The notes under the pieces were generated by a model. That model ran no database searches, was not told the DNA's origin, and was given only the letters and a program-made list of their open reading frames with translations. The translations under genes were made by a program, and so were the position numbers. This document shows, one piece after another, positions 8,744 to 20,595 of a stretch of DNA of 64,000 bases. Source of the stretch: Paracoccaceae bacterium (lineage in GTDB: Bacteria > Pseudomonadota > Alphaproteobacteria > Rhodobacterales > Rhodobacteraceae); contig JAIXZY010000039.1 in NCBI GenBank assembly GCA_027489355.1, positions 1 through 64,000 of the forward strand, written 5' to 3'. Every line of letters begins with the position of its first letter. The stretch's first letter is position 1.

Positions 8744-9861
8744 AGCTTTTCCTCATCGCGGGTGAGCCCTCGGGCGACCGGCTGGGCGCGGCGCTGATGG
8801 CGGGGCTGAAGTCCCTCGCCCCGGTCGAATTCGCCGGCATCGCCGGTCCGCTGATGCAGGCCGAGGGGATTGAAAGCCTCTTCCCGATGGAGGAGCTTTC
8901 CGTGATGGGCATTGCCGAGGTGCTGCCGAAGTATTTCCACCTGAAACGCCGCATCCGCGAGACGGCCGAGGCGGTCCTGGCCTCGGGTGCCGAGGCACTG
9001 GTAACGATCGATTCCCCCGACTTCTGCCTGCGGGTCGCCGCCCTGGTGAAGGCTGCGGACCCGGGCTTTCGCACCATCCACTACGTCGCGCCCTCGGTCT
9101 GGGCCTGGCGGCCGGGCCGGGCGGCGAAGATGGCGCCGGTCGTGGATCATGTGCTGGCGCTCCTGCCCTTCGAGCCGCCCTACATGACGGCGGCGGGGAT
9201 GACCTGCGATTTCGTCGGCCATCCCGTGGTGTCCGAACCCTTGGCCTCCGAAGCCGAGACAGCCGCCTTCACCGGGCCGGGGCCGCTTCTGCTGGCGCTG
9301 CCCGGATCGCGGCGGGGCGAGGTCACGCGCCTTGCCCCGGTCTTTGGCGAGGTGGTGGCCCGGCTGCACGCCCGGCACCCCGATCTGCGGGTCGCGCTGC
9401 CGACGGTGCGGGGCGTGGCGGACCTCGTGCGCGATCTGACGGCCGATTGGGCCGTGGCGCCGCGGATCATTCAGGACCCCGGCCAGAAGCGCGGGGCCTT
9501 CGCAGCGGCGGATGTGGCGCTGGCCGCCTCTGGCACCGTGTCGCTGGAGCTTGCGGCCAACGCCTGCCCGATGGTCATCGCCTATGACATGCATCCGCTG
9601 ACCCTGTGGCTGATGCGCCGCGCCGCGCTGATCGACACGGTGACGCTGGTGAACCTGGTCAGCGACACCCGCGTCGTGCCAGAGTTCATCGGCCCGGACT
9701 GCAGGCCCGACCTGATCGCCCCGGCCCTGGAGGCCGTGATGGCCGACCCGTCCGCACAGCGCGCGGCGATGGCCCTGACGATGCAGCGGTTGGGCCAGGG
9801 GGGCGAGCCGCCAGGCCTGCGCGCGGCGCGGTCTGTGCTGCAGGCCATAGGGAATTCATGA
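8740..9861 (+). CDS. lpxB: Lipid-A-disaccharide synthase
   Basis: A 373-residue family-19 glycosyltransferase that condenses lipid X and UDP-diacylglucosamine into the lipid A disaccharide at the inner membrane. The reading frame stays open far upstream, but I place the start at GTG 8740 (KLFLIAGEPSGDRLGAALM), because it overlaps the lpxI stop and gives the canonical N-terminus. Other family blocks are FAGIAGPLMQAEGIESLFP, HYVAPSVWAWRPGRA and the nucleotide-binding ALPGSRRGEV. It is the last gene of the envelope cluster. Confidence 0.96.
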   Translation: MKLFLIAGEPSGDRLGAALMAGLKSLAPVEFAGIAGPLMQAEGIESLFPMEELSVMGIAEVLPKYFHLKRRIRETAEAVLASGAEALVTIDSPDFCLRVAALVKAADPGFRTIHYVAPSVWAWRPGRAAKMAPVVDHVLALLPFEPPYMTAAGMTCDFVGHPVVSEPLASEAETAAFTGPGPLLLALPGSRRGEVTRLAPVFGEVVARLHARHPDLRVALPTVRGVADLVRDLTADWAVAPRIIQDPGQKRGAFAAADVALAASGTVSLELAANACPMVIAYDMHPLTLWLMRRAALIDTVTLVNLVSDTRVVPEFIGPDCRPDLIAPALEAVMADPSAQRAAMALTMQRLGQGGEPPGLRAARSVLQAIGNS

Positions 9862-9880
9862 CCCTCGCTTAGGTCATTTT

Positions 9881-9896
9881 CCGAAACGGTTTTCGG
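9881..9896 (+). terminator. Weak hairpin after lpxB
   Basis: CCGAAA, loop CGGT, then TTTCGG forms a 6-bp stem 19 bp after the lpxB stop, followed only by CGGTTT rather than a full T-run. It could end the envelope operon but is weak. Confidence 0.3.
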
Positions 9897-9988
9897 CGGT
9901 TTGATGGTATTGTTCGCAACGCCCCTATTTTCGGGCGTCTTCAAGACCTTTGCATTTCGATCTTCCTTTCCCATCCTGGAGCATTTCC

Positions 9989-11389
9989 ATGCACGGTTTC
10001 GATTACGCTTCGGCCCATGTGCCGAGAGGCCGGTTCAACACGCCCGGCCGCTTTGGCCGCATGTTTCCCTGGTTGCGCTCGCTGAAAGCCTTCGACCCGG
10101 GCCCGGACGAACTGGGCAAGGTGGGCGGCGCGATGGACGGGGGCAATCCGCCGCCCACCGACACGACGCACAACAACGACCGGATGAAGGCCGGCTACAC
10201 CTTCCTGGGCCAGTTCGTCGACCATGACCTGACTCTGGACACGACCTCGATCCTGGAACGGCAGGTCGACCTGAACGCCACCACGAACTTCCGCACCCCG
10301 GCATTCGAACTGGATTCGGTCTATGGCCTGGGTCCGGCAGTGCAGCCCTATCTGTACGATCAGGACAGGCCGGGGCAGCTGCTGGTCTCAGCCAGCGGCA
10401 GCGACCTGCAGCGCAATGCGCAGGGGCGGGCGATCATGGGTGATCCGCGCAACGACGAGAACACCATCGTCTCGCAACTGCACCTTCTGTTCGTCAAGTT
10501 TCACAACAAGGTCTACGAGACCGAGTTTGCCGACATGCCGCACGGCAAGGCGCGGTTCGAGGCGGCGCAGACTTTCGTGCGCTGGCATTACCAGTGGCTC
10601 GTGATGAACGAGTTCCTGCCGCGCCTCGTCGGGCGCCAGCGAGCGGCTGCGGCGATGGACGACCCCGGCTTCGAGTTCGAGACCGAGCACGCCTACATGC
10701 CGGTCGAATTCTCGGCAGCGGCCTACCGCTTCGGCCACAGCCAGGTGCGTCCCGGCTATGCGCTGGGGCAAGGGCGCGGCGCGGCGCTGTTCCCGGGCGA
10801 CCCCGATGCCCCCTTTGGCGCACTGGACCTGCGCGGGTTCCGGCCGGTCCTGCCCGAGCTGGAGGTCGACTGGGCCTTCTTCTTCGGCACCACGGCGCAG
10901 CCGGGCAAGAAGGTCGATACGCTGATCTCGACCGTGCTGCTGCAATTGCCCACGGGAGTCGTGCCAAAGGAAGAGCCGAACCGCCACCGCTCGCTTGCGA
11001 CGCGCAACCTGCAGCGCGGGCTCGACATGAACCTGCCGTCGGGCCAGACCGTCGCCTGTCACCTAGGCCTGCCGGTTCTTGGCGAGACAGAGTTGTGGAC
11101 CACGAACGGTGCCACAGTCGGCCGGGGTCCGGCGCCCTTGTGGTTCTACATCCTGCGCGAGGCCGAGGTCCGCGGCGGCGGGCGGCGCCTGGACGGCGTC
11201 GGGGCCGAGATCGTGGCACGGACCTTCGTGGCGCTGATGCTGAAGGACAAGGCGTCGTACCTGGTGCAAGAGCCGGGCTTCGTCCCCACGCTTGGCACGG
11301 GCGGTCGCTTCACCATGACGGACATGGTCAACTACACGCTGGGGGCGTCGCTGGTCTCCGAGGATGTGGCGACACTGCCCGGCGATTGA
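9989..11389 (+). CDS. Animal-type haem peroxidase family protein
   Basis: A 466-residue protein of the peroxidase-cyclooxygenase (animal haem peroxidase) superfamily. The distal motif GQFVDHDLTLD places the distal His at about residue 79, flanked by the Asp residues that bind calcium and haem in the family. LLFVKFHNKVYE matches the REHN-type helix. YRFGHSQVRPGY supplies the proximal His near residue 250. No signal peptide is evident. I chose ATG 9989, which has a GGAG seven bases upstream, over a TTG at 9950. Bacterial members are poorly characterised; oxidation of halides or organic substrates with H2O2 is possible. The gene is monocistronic, and its link to the lpx cluster is unclear. Confidence 0.85.
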   Translation: MHGFDYASAHVPRGRFNTPGRFGRMFPWLRSLKAFDPGPDELGKVGGAMDGGNPPPTDTTHNNDRMKAGYTFLGQFVDHDLTLDTTSILERQVDLNATTNFRTPAFELDSVYGLGPAVQPYLYDQDRPGQLLVSASGSDLQRNAQGRAIMGDPRNDENTIVSQLHLLFVKFHNKVYETEFADMPHGKARFEAAQTFVRWHYQWLVMNEFLPRLVGRQRAAAAMDDPGFEFETEHAYMPVEFSAAAYRFGHSQVRPGYALGQGRGAALFPGDPDAPFGALDLRGFRPVLPELEVDWAFFFGTTAQPGKKVDTLISTVLLQLPTGVVPKEEPNRHRSLATRNLQRGLDMNLPSGQTVACHLGLPVLGETELWTTNGATVGRGPAPLWFYILREAEVRGGGRRLDGVGAEIVARTFVALMLKDKASYLVQEPGFVPTLGTGGRFTMTDMVNYTLGASLVSEDVATLPGD

Positions 11390-11420
11390 CGGTGCCAGGG
11401 GCGGTCCCCCCGGGCCGCCC

Positions 11421-11900
11421 TTAGGGCGTCGGGGTCTCGCCGTTGATGATGGCCAGCACCTGCGGCATCAGGGTTTCCATGTTCCCGTTGATCAGCTGGA
11501 CAATCCCAGGCTGCTGCGCCGCAGTCAGCTGCGGCAGTTTCGCCATCACCGACTTGCCCTCGGGCGTGGCGTAGAAGTCGCGGAGCGCCGTGATCTCGGC
11601 CAGGGTCATCATGTCCGCCATGATCCCCGCCTGGTCGCGCATCAGTTTGGTCAGCGGCTCGGTGAAGGTGTCGAGGTAAAGCTGGCGGATCTTCGCCACC
11701 TGCTCCTCCGACAGAGTCTGCCCGCCCGCCGCGACCTGGCTCAGGATCGGCTGGTACATCGTCTCGATCATCGCGGCCATGTCGAAGCCCTGCAACGCGA
11801 GGTCGACATATTCGGCGGCGGCGGCCACGCGGTCCTCGCGGGTTTCGGCAAGGGCGGGCAGGGGCAGGGCCAGCGCGACCGCCAGCAGCAGGGATTTCAA
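11421..11900 (-). CDS. DUF2059 family exported protein
   Basis: A 159-residue protein beginning with a TTG codon whose first base overlaps the mnmA stop (TTGA), with an AAGGA sequence upstream. The N-terminus [17 protein letters not shown] is a classical signal peptide. The mature helical region ([19 protein letters not shown], then [20 protein letters not shown] near residue 115) matches the DUF2059 domain, whose function is unknown. The frame is open further upstream inside mnmA, but that extension has no coding character of its own. It is cotranscribed with mnmA. Confidence 0.8.
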   Translation of the reverse strand: MKSLLLAVALALPLPALAETREDRVAAAAEYVDLALQGFDMAAMIETMYQPILSQVAAGGQTLSEEQVAKIRQLYLDTFTEPLTKLMRDQAGIMADMMTLAEITALRDFYATPEGKSVMAKLPQLTAAQQPGIVQLINGNMETLMPQVLAIINGETPTP

Positions 11901-13042
11901 GACGAGCGTCCTTTCCAGATCCAGCCGCCGCCGTGGATGCGGCCGCCCTCGGGGGCGTAGAAGACGCAAGCCTGACCGGCGCTGACCCCGTCTTCGGGGG
12001 ACAAAAGCTCCACCTCGGCGGTGGTCGGTCCCGTCGGGCGGATGATCGCCTCGCGCGGGGGCCGTGTGGACCGGACCTTGACCTTCAGGTGCCACTCAGG
12101 CCGGCTGTCGAAGGGGGCGTCGCCCAGCCAGTTGATCTCGCGCACCGGGATGATCCGGGTCGACAGCGCGGCCTTGGGGCCGACGATGACGCGGCGCGTC
12201 TCGGGGTCCAGTTTCACCACGTAAAGCGGCTCGCCCAGGCCGCCGATGCCCAGGCCCTTGCGCTGGCCGATGGTGTAATGGATCACGCCGCGGTGTTCGC
12301 CCAGCACGGTGCCATCCAGGTCCACGATCTCGCCCGGATCGGCCGCGCCGGGACGCAGCTTCTCGATCACCGCGGCGTAGTTGCCGTTCGGCACAAAGCA
12401 GATGTCCTGGCTGTCGGGCTTGTCGGCAACCGGAAGCCCGTATTTCGCCGCCAGCGCGCGGGTTTCCGCTTTCGAGGCCAGGTGGCCCAGCGGAAAGCGC
12501 AGGTAGGACAGCTGTTCCGGCGTTGTCGAGAACAGGAAATAGGACTGGTCGCGCGCCGGGTCGGCCGCCTGATGCAGCTCTGGTCCGTGGGCGCCGATTT
12601 TCCGCTGGATATAGTGGCCGGTCGCCATGCAGTCGGCTTCAAGATCCTTGGCCGTGGCCAGCAGATCCTTGAACTTCACCCGTTCGTTGCAGCGGATGCA
12701 GGGAACCGGGGTCGCGCCCGCAAGATAGGCGTCGGCAAATTCCTCGATCACCGCTTCGCGGAAGGTGTTTTCGTAGTCGAGGACGTAGTGCGGGAACCCC
12801 ATCGTCTCGGCCACGCGGCGGGCGTCGTGGATGTCGCGGCCCGCGCAGCAGGCCCCCTTCTTCGCCAGCGCCGCGCCGTGGTCGTAAAGCTGCAGCGTCA
12901 CGCCAACGACGTCATAGCCTTCCTCGGCCAGCATCGCGGCCACGACCGAGCTGTCGACGCCACCCGACATGGCCACGACAACCCGCGTTTCGGCGGGGGG
13001 CTTGGCAAAGCCCAGTGAGTTCAGCGGCAGGTCGCGCGGCAT
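11897..13042 (-). CDS. mnmA: tRNA-specific 2-thiouridylase MnmA
   Basis: A 381-residue cytoplasmic enzyme that inserts sulfur at U34 of tRNAs for Lys, Glu and Gln. The PP-loop ATP motif [14 protein letters not shown] is near residues 24-37. Candidate catalytic cysteines occur in [14 protein letters not shown] and [10 protein letters not shown], and the tRNA-contacting block [14 protein letters not shown] is present. Length is typical. It is divergent from sciP across 125 bp and followed by the DUF2059 gene with overlapping codons. Confidence 0.95.
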   Translation of the reverse strand: MPRDLPLNSLGFAKPPAETRVVVAMSGGVDSSVVAAMLAEEGYDVVGVTLQLYDHGAALAKKGACCAGRDIHDARRVAETMGFPHYVLDYENTFREAVIEEFADAYLAGATPVPCIRCNERVKFKDLLATAKDLEADCMATGHYIQRKIGAHGPELHQAADPARDQSYFLFSTTPEQLSYLRFPLGHLASKAETRALAAKYGLPVADKPDSQDICFVPNGNYAAVIEKLRPGAADPGEIVDLDGTVLGEHRGVIHYTIGQRKGLGIGGLGEPLYVVKLDPETRRVIVGPKAALSTRIIPVREINWLGDAPFDSRPEWHLKVKVRSTRPPREAIIRPTGPTTAEVELLSPEDGVSAGQACVFYAPEGGRIHGGGWIWKGRSS

Positions 13043-13119
13043 GACGATTGTCCGGGGTCAGGGAATGATGGGGAATATATGAAAATGCTGTGCACTCTCA
13101 ATCCCCCGTTTCAGGATTG

Positions 13120-13136
13120 ATTAAGCCTGTTCGATC
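13120..13136 (+). promoter_or_regulatory. Candidate CtrA box upstream of sciP
   Basis: TTCA (13120-13123), seven bases, then TTAAGC (13131-13136) resembles the CtrA consensus TTAA-N7-TTAACC, with one mismatch in the first half. It lies about 32 bp before the sciP start. In Caulobacter sciP is activated by CtrA, so the site is plausible. Confidence 0.4.
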
Positions 13137-13167
13137 ATTCTGCCGTGAAAGCAATGGGGGAACGGCG

Positions 13168-13446
13168 ATGTTCTTGAAACGTGTCGATGGACCGCGACAG
13201 GTCACCCTGCCGGACGGCAGCATCCTTACCCGGGCGGACCTGCCGCCCGCCGATACCCGCCGCTGGGTCGCCAGCCGCAAGGCGGTGGTGGTCAAGGCCG
13301 TGGTCTACGGCCTCATCCCCGAGAAGGAGGCGCTGGATCGCTACGCCCTGTCCGAGGAGGAATTTGCGCTGTGGCGGTCCGCAGTCACCAAACATGGCGA
13401 GGATGGCCTCAAAGTCACAGCGATCCAGAAATACAGACAACTTTAG
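13168..13446 (+). CDS. sciP: CtrA inhibitor SciP (DUF1153 family)
   Basis: A 92-residue helix-turn-helix protein (MFLKRVDGPRQVTLPDGSIL, then PPADTRRWVASRKAVVVKAV and the recognition segment ALDRYALSEEEFALWRSAV). It matches SciP/DUF1153, which in Caulobacter binds CtrA and blocks its transcriptional activation in G1 cells. ATG 13168 follows a GGGGGAACGG segment; an upstream in-frame start at 13090 would add an unconserved extension. It lies 95 bp before ctrA, the conserved order in this group. Confidence 0.93.
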   Translation: MFLKRVDGPRQVTLPDGSILTRADLPPADTRRWVASRKAVVVKAVVYGLIPEKEALDRYALSEEEFALWRSAVTKHGEDGLKVTAIQKYRQL

Positions 13447-13473
13447 GTGTTATTCGACTCTCGCTCAGGCATA

Positions 13474-13490
13474 GTAACCGGACGTTAACC
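13474..13490 (+). promoter_or_regulatory. Candidate CtrA autoregulatory box upstream of ctrA
   Basis: GTAA (13474-13477), seven bases, then TTAACC (13485-13490) matches TTAA-N7-TTAACC at nine of ten positions. The right half reads TTAACCAT, a documented form of CtrA half-site. A second GTTAAC is at 13507-13512, and a GANTC-type site (GACTC) lies at about 13456. Autoregulation and methylation control are known for Caulobacter ctrA and only inferred here. Confidence 0.55.
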
Positions 13491-13541
13491 ATTGACCGCC
13501 ACAGTCGTTAACGATGAACCACCGGAGCGGAGTTTTAAAGA

Positions 13542-14249
13542 ATGCGCATTCTGCTTGTTGAGGACGATCCCACCACCTCACGCAGCATCGAATTGATGCT
13601 GACCCATGCCAACCTGAACGTCTATTGCACCGACATGGGCGAAGACGGAATCGACCTGGCGAAGCTTTACGATTACGACCTGATCCTGCTTGACCTGAAC
13701 CTCCCGGACATGAGCGGGCATGAGGTTCTGCGCCAGGTGCGACAGGCCCGCGTGGAAACCCCGATCCTGATCCTGTCGGGCGCGGATGATACGGAAAACA
13801 AGCTGAAAGGCTTCGGTTTCGGCGCAGACGACTACCTGACCAAACCCTTCCACCGCGAAGAGCTGGTCGCCCGCATCCATGCCATCATCCGGCGGTCCAA
13901 GGGCCACAGCCAGTCGGTGATCAAGACGGGGCGCGTATCGGTCAATCTCGATGCCAAGACCGTGGATGTCGACGGCAAGGCGGTGCATCTGACCGGCAAG
14001 GAATATCAGATGCTGGAACTCCTTTCCCTGCGCAAAGGCACGACCCTGACGAAGGAGATGTTCCTTAACCATCTTTACGGCGGGATGGACGAGCCGGAAT
14101 TGAAGATCATCGACGTCTTCATCTGCAAGTTGCGCAAGAAACTGGCCGAGGCGACGGGCGGTGACAATTACATCGAAACCGTCTGGGGCCGCGGTTATGT
14201 GCTGCGCGATCCGGCGGGCGGCCAGGCCCGGCTCGCGGCCACCGCCTGA
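13542..14249 (+). CDS. ctrA: Cell cycle response regulator CtrA
   Basis: A 235-residue OmpR-type regulator. The receiver domain (1-120) has the acidic pocket E7-D8-D9, phosphoacceptor D51 in [17 protein letters not shown], and the K of TKPFHREEL. The winged-helix DNA-binding domain (about 125-225) contains [20 protein letters not shown] and the recognition segment [18 protein letters not shown], nearly identical to Caulobacter CtrA. In Rhodobacterales CtrA is generally nonessential and controls motility and gene transfer agents. The C-terminal tail RLAATA ends in small residues, as in CtrA proteins degraded by ClpXP. Confidence 0.97.
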   Translation: MRILLVEDDPTTSRSIELMLTHANLNVYCTDMGEDGIDLAKLYDYDLILLDLNLPDMSGHEVLRQVRQARVETPILILSGADDTENKLKGFGFGADDYLTKPFHREELVARIHAIIRRSKGHSQSVIKTGRVSVNLDAKTVDVDGKAVHLTGKEYQMLELLSLRKGTTLTKEMFLNHLYGGMDEPELKIIDVFICKLRKKLAEATGGDNYIETVWGRGYVLRDPAGGQARLAATA

Positions 14250-14277
14250 TCTTTACCTTCGCGGCCCCGCCGCCTAA

Positions 14278-18500
<4,223 letters not shown>

Positions 18501-18503
18501 TCC

Positions 18504-18538
18504 GTTCCGGTCTGTTCGCAAATGTTCTTAAAAAGTTC
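18504..18538 (+). promoter_or_regulatory. SOS (LexA-type) box within a phased GTTC array
   Basis: GTTC occurs at 18504, 18514, 18524 and 18535, spaced 10, 10 and 11 bp. The last two form GTTCTTAAAAAGTTC (18524-18538), an exact match to the alphaproteobacterial LexA consensus GTTC-N7-GTTC. A TTTACA (-35-like, 18539-18544) abuts the box, and the small-protein start is 56 bp beyond its end. This placement would let LexA block transcription; LexA binding itself is inferred. Confidence 0.6.
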
Positions 18539-18593
18539 TTTACAGGCTGTAGTGGATATGAGAACAATTCGGCCACAGATCATGGAGGACGCG

Positions 18594-18716
18594 ATGAAAG
18601 ACGCCATGAAGACCCTGCTGACCCACACCCCGAAAGGCGCGATGGAGGACCTGGTGGGTGCCGCATCGCTGTTCGTGCTGCTGTTTGCCGTGCTCTCTGT
18701 GCCCGGCCTGCATTAA
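18594..18716 (+). CDS. Small single-span membrane peptide behind an SOS-type box
   Basis: A 40-residue reading frame starting at ATG 18594 with GGAGG ending 5 nt upstream; an in-frame ATG at 18582 would overlap that site. The N-terminal half is amphipathic and charged (MKDAMKTLLTHTPKGAMEDL). Residues 21-37 are a strongly hydrophobic helix (VGAASLFVLLFAVLSVP). The frame ends in TAA, and a strong terminator follows 81 bp later, so the gene looks like its own transcript after recG. I do not recognise a named family. Its size, single membrane span and LexA-type control recall SOS-induced membrane peptides such as SidA of Caulobacter and TisB of E. coli. No sequence homology is claimed. Confidence 0.65.
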   Translation: MKDAMKTLLTHTPKGAMEDLVGAASLFVLLFAVLSVPGLH

Positions 18717-18797
18717 GGTTTCTGCCCCGCGCTCTGTCCCCCAAGGCAGCGGTCCGCCTCGCCTGGCCCACCGCACGCCGTTTCCAGACGCGCTACT

Positions 18798-18836
18798 GCC
18801 GCCGCCATCCCATCGGATGTGCGGCGGCTTTTTCTT
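18798..18836 (+). terminator. Intrinsic terminator of the small-peptide transcript
   Basis: GCCGCCGC (18798-18805) pairs with GCGGCGGC (18821-18828). An inner CATCC/GGATG stem closes the loop, and TTTTTCTT follows directly. It reaches the last codon of the opposing scaffold gene. It bounds a transcript of roughly 270 nt starting near the LexA-type box. Confidence 0.8.
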
Positions 18837-19278
18837 AGGCGGCGGCCTGCGCGGCCTCCATCGCCTCGCAGACGGCTTCCAGTGCCAGCAGGATCGAGGC
18901 GTGCCGGTTCTTGTAGTCGCGGGCAGGGGCGAGGACTTCGTAGCCCTGGAACGGTGCGGCAGGAACCGGGCCACCCTCTTTCAGCATGGCACGCAGCGCG
19001 TCGCGGGCCGCCTGCAGCTCGGGCAGAGAGCGGCCGATCACCACCTCTCCCAGCACGGCGGCCGAGGCCTGACCCAGGGCGCAGGCCTTCACGTCCTGGG
19101 CGAACTCGGCCACCCGGCCGTCCTTGACCACCACATCAGCCGTGATCGTCGACCCGCATAGGGGAGAGCGCCGGCGTGCCGTGCCTTGCGGGGCGGGAAG
19201 CCGGCCGAGATGGGGGATGTCCGCGGCCAGCCCCAGGATGCGGGCGGAGTAGAGCTTGATGAGGTCGCTGTCGCTCAT
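18835..19278 (-). CDS. Iron-sulfur cluster assembly scaffold protein (IscU/NifU N-terminal type)
   Basis: A 147-residue protein with the NifU-N/IscU fold pattern. MSDSDLIKLYSARILGLAADIPHLGRL is followed by a first cysteine in PLCGSTITADVVVKDGRV, a second in VKACALGQASAAVL, and a helical C-terminus (ARDYKNRHASILLALEAVCEAMEAA). Only part of the usual three-cysteine pattern is placed as in IscU. It is therefore a divergent, alphaproteobacterial-type scaffold and not a confident IscU. No isc/suf partners are adjacent, though an IscA/ErpA-like gene lies at the right window edge. It is divergent from hisI. Confidence 0.8.
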   Translation of the reverse strand: MSDSDLIKLYSARILGLAADIPHLGRLPAPQGTARRRSPLCGSTITADVVVKDGRVAEFAQDVKACALGQASAAVLGEVVIGRSLPELQAARDALRAMLKEGGPVPAAPFQGYEVLAPARDYKNRHASILLALEAVCEAMEAAQAAA

Positions 19279-19339
19279 GGTATTCCCTCGGCTGACCCCT
19301 TATGTAGACGCGCGCCGCCTGACTGCCAAGGAGAAGCCC

Positions 19340-19711
19340 ATGCCCTTCGATCCGGCCACACTAAAGTATGATGCCGCCGGGCTGATCCCCTGCGTGGCAC
19401 AGGATGCCGTGTCGGGCGAGGTGCTGATGGTCGCCTGGATGAACGCGGCCTCGGTCCAGGCCACGCTGGAGACCCGGAAGGTCACCTACTGGTCGCGCTC
19501 GCGGGGGGCGTTCTGGGTGAAGGGGGAAAGCTCGGGGCATCATCAACGGCTGGTGGAACTGCGGGTGGACTGCGACCGGGATTGCCTGCTGGCCCTGGTC
19601 GAGCAGGAGGGGCCGGCCTGTCATACCAACCGGCGGTCCTGCTTCTATACGGCGGTCCGGGGTGGCGAGGAGGTCGAGATCATGGCCCCTGTCCACGGTG
19701 GACAAGAGTGA
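19340..19711 (+). CDS. hisI: Phosphoribosyl-AMP cyclohydrolase
   Basis: A 123-residue enzyme for the third step of histidine synthesis, opening the purine ring of phosphoribosyl-AMP. The metal-binding and catalytic cysteines appear in order: ELRVDCDRDCLLALVEQEG and ACHTNRRSCFY. The substrate region VTYWSRSRGAFWVKGESSGH is intact. AAGGAG lies 7 nt before ATG 19340, which fixes the start. The HisE phosphohydrolase domain is absent, as usual when hisI and hisE are separate. The C-terminal codons (PVHGGQE) overlap a perfect-arm palindrome described separately. Confidence 0.95.
   Translation: MPFDPATLKYDAAGLIPCVAQDAVSGEVLMVAWMNAASVQATLETRKVTYWSRSRGAFWVKGESSGHHQRLVELRVDCDRDCLLALVEQEGPACHTNRRSCFYTAVRGGEEVEIMAPVHGGQE
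19690..19704. repeat. 15-bp palindrome, copy 1
   Basis: TGTCCACGGTGGACA has perfect 7-bp arms around one base and spans the last codons of hisI. The same 15-mer, read on the other strand, recurs at 62105-62119 by the 3' end of xthA. Confidence 0.5.
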
Positions 19712-19746
19712 TAACTCCATAGAAAACAAGGACCTGTCCGTTGCCG

Positions 19747-20595
19747 TTAAGGATTTGGCAACCCGACCATCCGGCGGATGTCGGCTGGCGTCGCGCCCTC
19801 GGCCCGGTACTTCCGGATTGCCCGCGCGTCGTCACGCTTGGCCAGCCGCTTGCCGTTCTCGTTCCGGATCAGGCGGTGGTGGTGGTAGGTGGGCGTTGGC
19901 AGGCGAAAGAGATGCTGCAGGATCACCTGGACGGGCGTGAAGTCGAACAGGTCCTCGCCGCGGATCACATGGGTCACGCCCTGGTCGGCGTCGTCGAAGC
20001 TTGACGCGAGGAAATAGGCCACGATGTCCTCGCCCTTGCGCGACAGGACCACGTCGCCGATCTGACGCATCGCCTGCTCGGGGTCGACACGGTGCGCGCC
20101 ATAATGCGCGGGGCCGGTCTCTGTGAAGCTGAGATCGGCAGACGCAAGCGACTCCAGTGCGGCCGTGAGGTTCAGACGCAGCGCATCGCCGGGTTTGCGG
20201 CTTTCCATCCCACGATGGCGGCACGTCCCGGGATAGACGTTGAAGGCTACACCCTCCTGCGGGGCGGCAAGGGCCGCGCGAATGTCGGACCGGGTGCAGG
20301 AGCAGGGGTAAAGAAGTCCTTTTCCTTCAAGGGCTTCAAGGCGGGCATTGTAGCTGGAGATATGCTCTGCCTGCCGGTGGATCGGTCCATCCCAGCCAAG
20401 GCCCAGCCAGAGCAGATCTTCCTGAATCAGGACGTCCCATTCGGGTTTGCACCGCTCAAGGTCGGTATCCTCCATCCGAAGGAGGAACCGACCGCCGGCG
20501 GCGCGCGCCATGTCATGGGCAAGGATGGCGGAATAGGCATGGCCCAAGTGCAGCGGGCCAGTCGGGCTGGGGGCGAAGCGGGTTACGAAAGCCAT
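19747..20595 (-). CDS. gluQ: Glutamyl-Q tRNA(Asp) synthetase
   Basis: A 282-residue truncated relative of glutamyl-tRNA synthetase that attaches glutamate to queuosine in tRNA(Asp). The HIGH-like motif [10 protein letters not shown] occurs near residues 17-26. A zinc-site pattern is in [10 protein letters not shown] with [10 protein letters not shown]. The KMSKS-like GKRLAKRD is near 248-255. The anticodon-binding domain of GltX is missing, which distinguishes it. It overlaps the trmFO stop by 13 nt, so the two tRNA-modification genes are coupled. The 3' end converges with hisI. Confidence 0.93.
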   Translation of the reverse strand: MAFVTRFAPSPTGPLHLGHAYSAILAHDMARAAGGRFLLRMEDTDLERCKPEWDVLIQEDLLWLGLGWDGPIHRQAEHISSYNARLEALEGKGLLYPCSCTRSDIRAALAAPQEGVAFNVYPGTCRHRGMESRKPGDALRLNLTAALESLASADLSFTETGPAHYGAHRVDPEQAMRQIGDVVLSRKGEDIVAYFLASSFDDADQGVTHVIRGEDLFDFTPVQVILQHLFRLPTPTYHHHRLIRNENGKRLAKRDDARAIRKYRAEGATPADIRRMVGLPNP

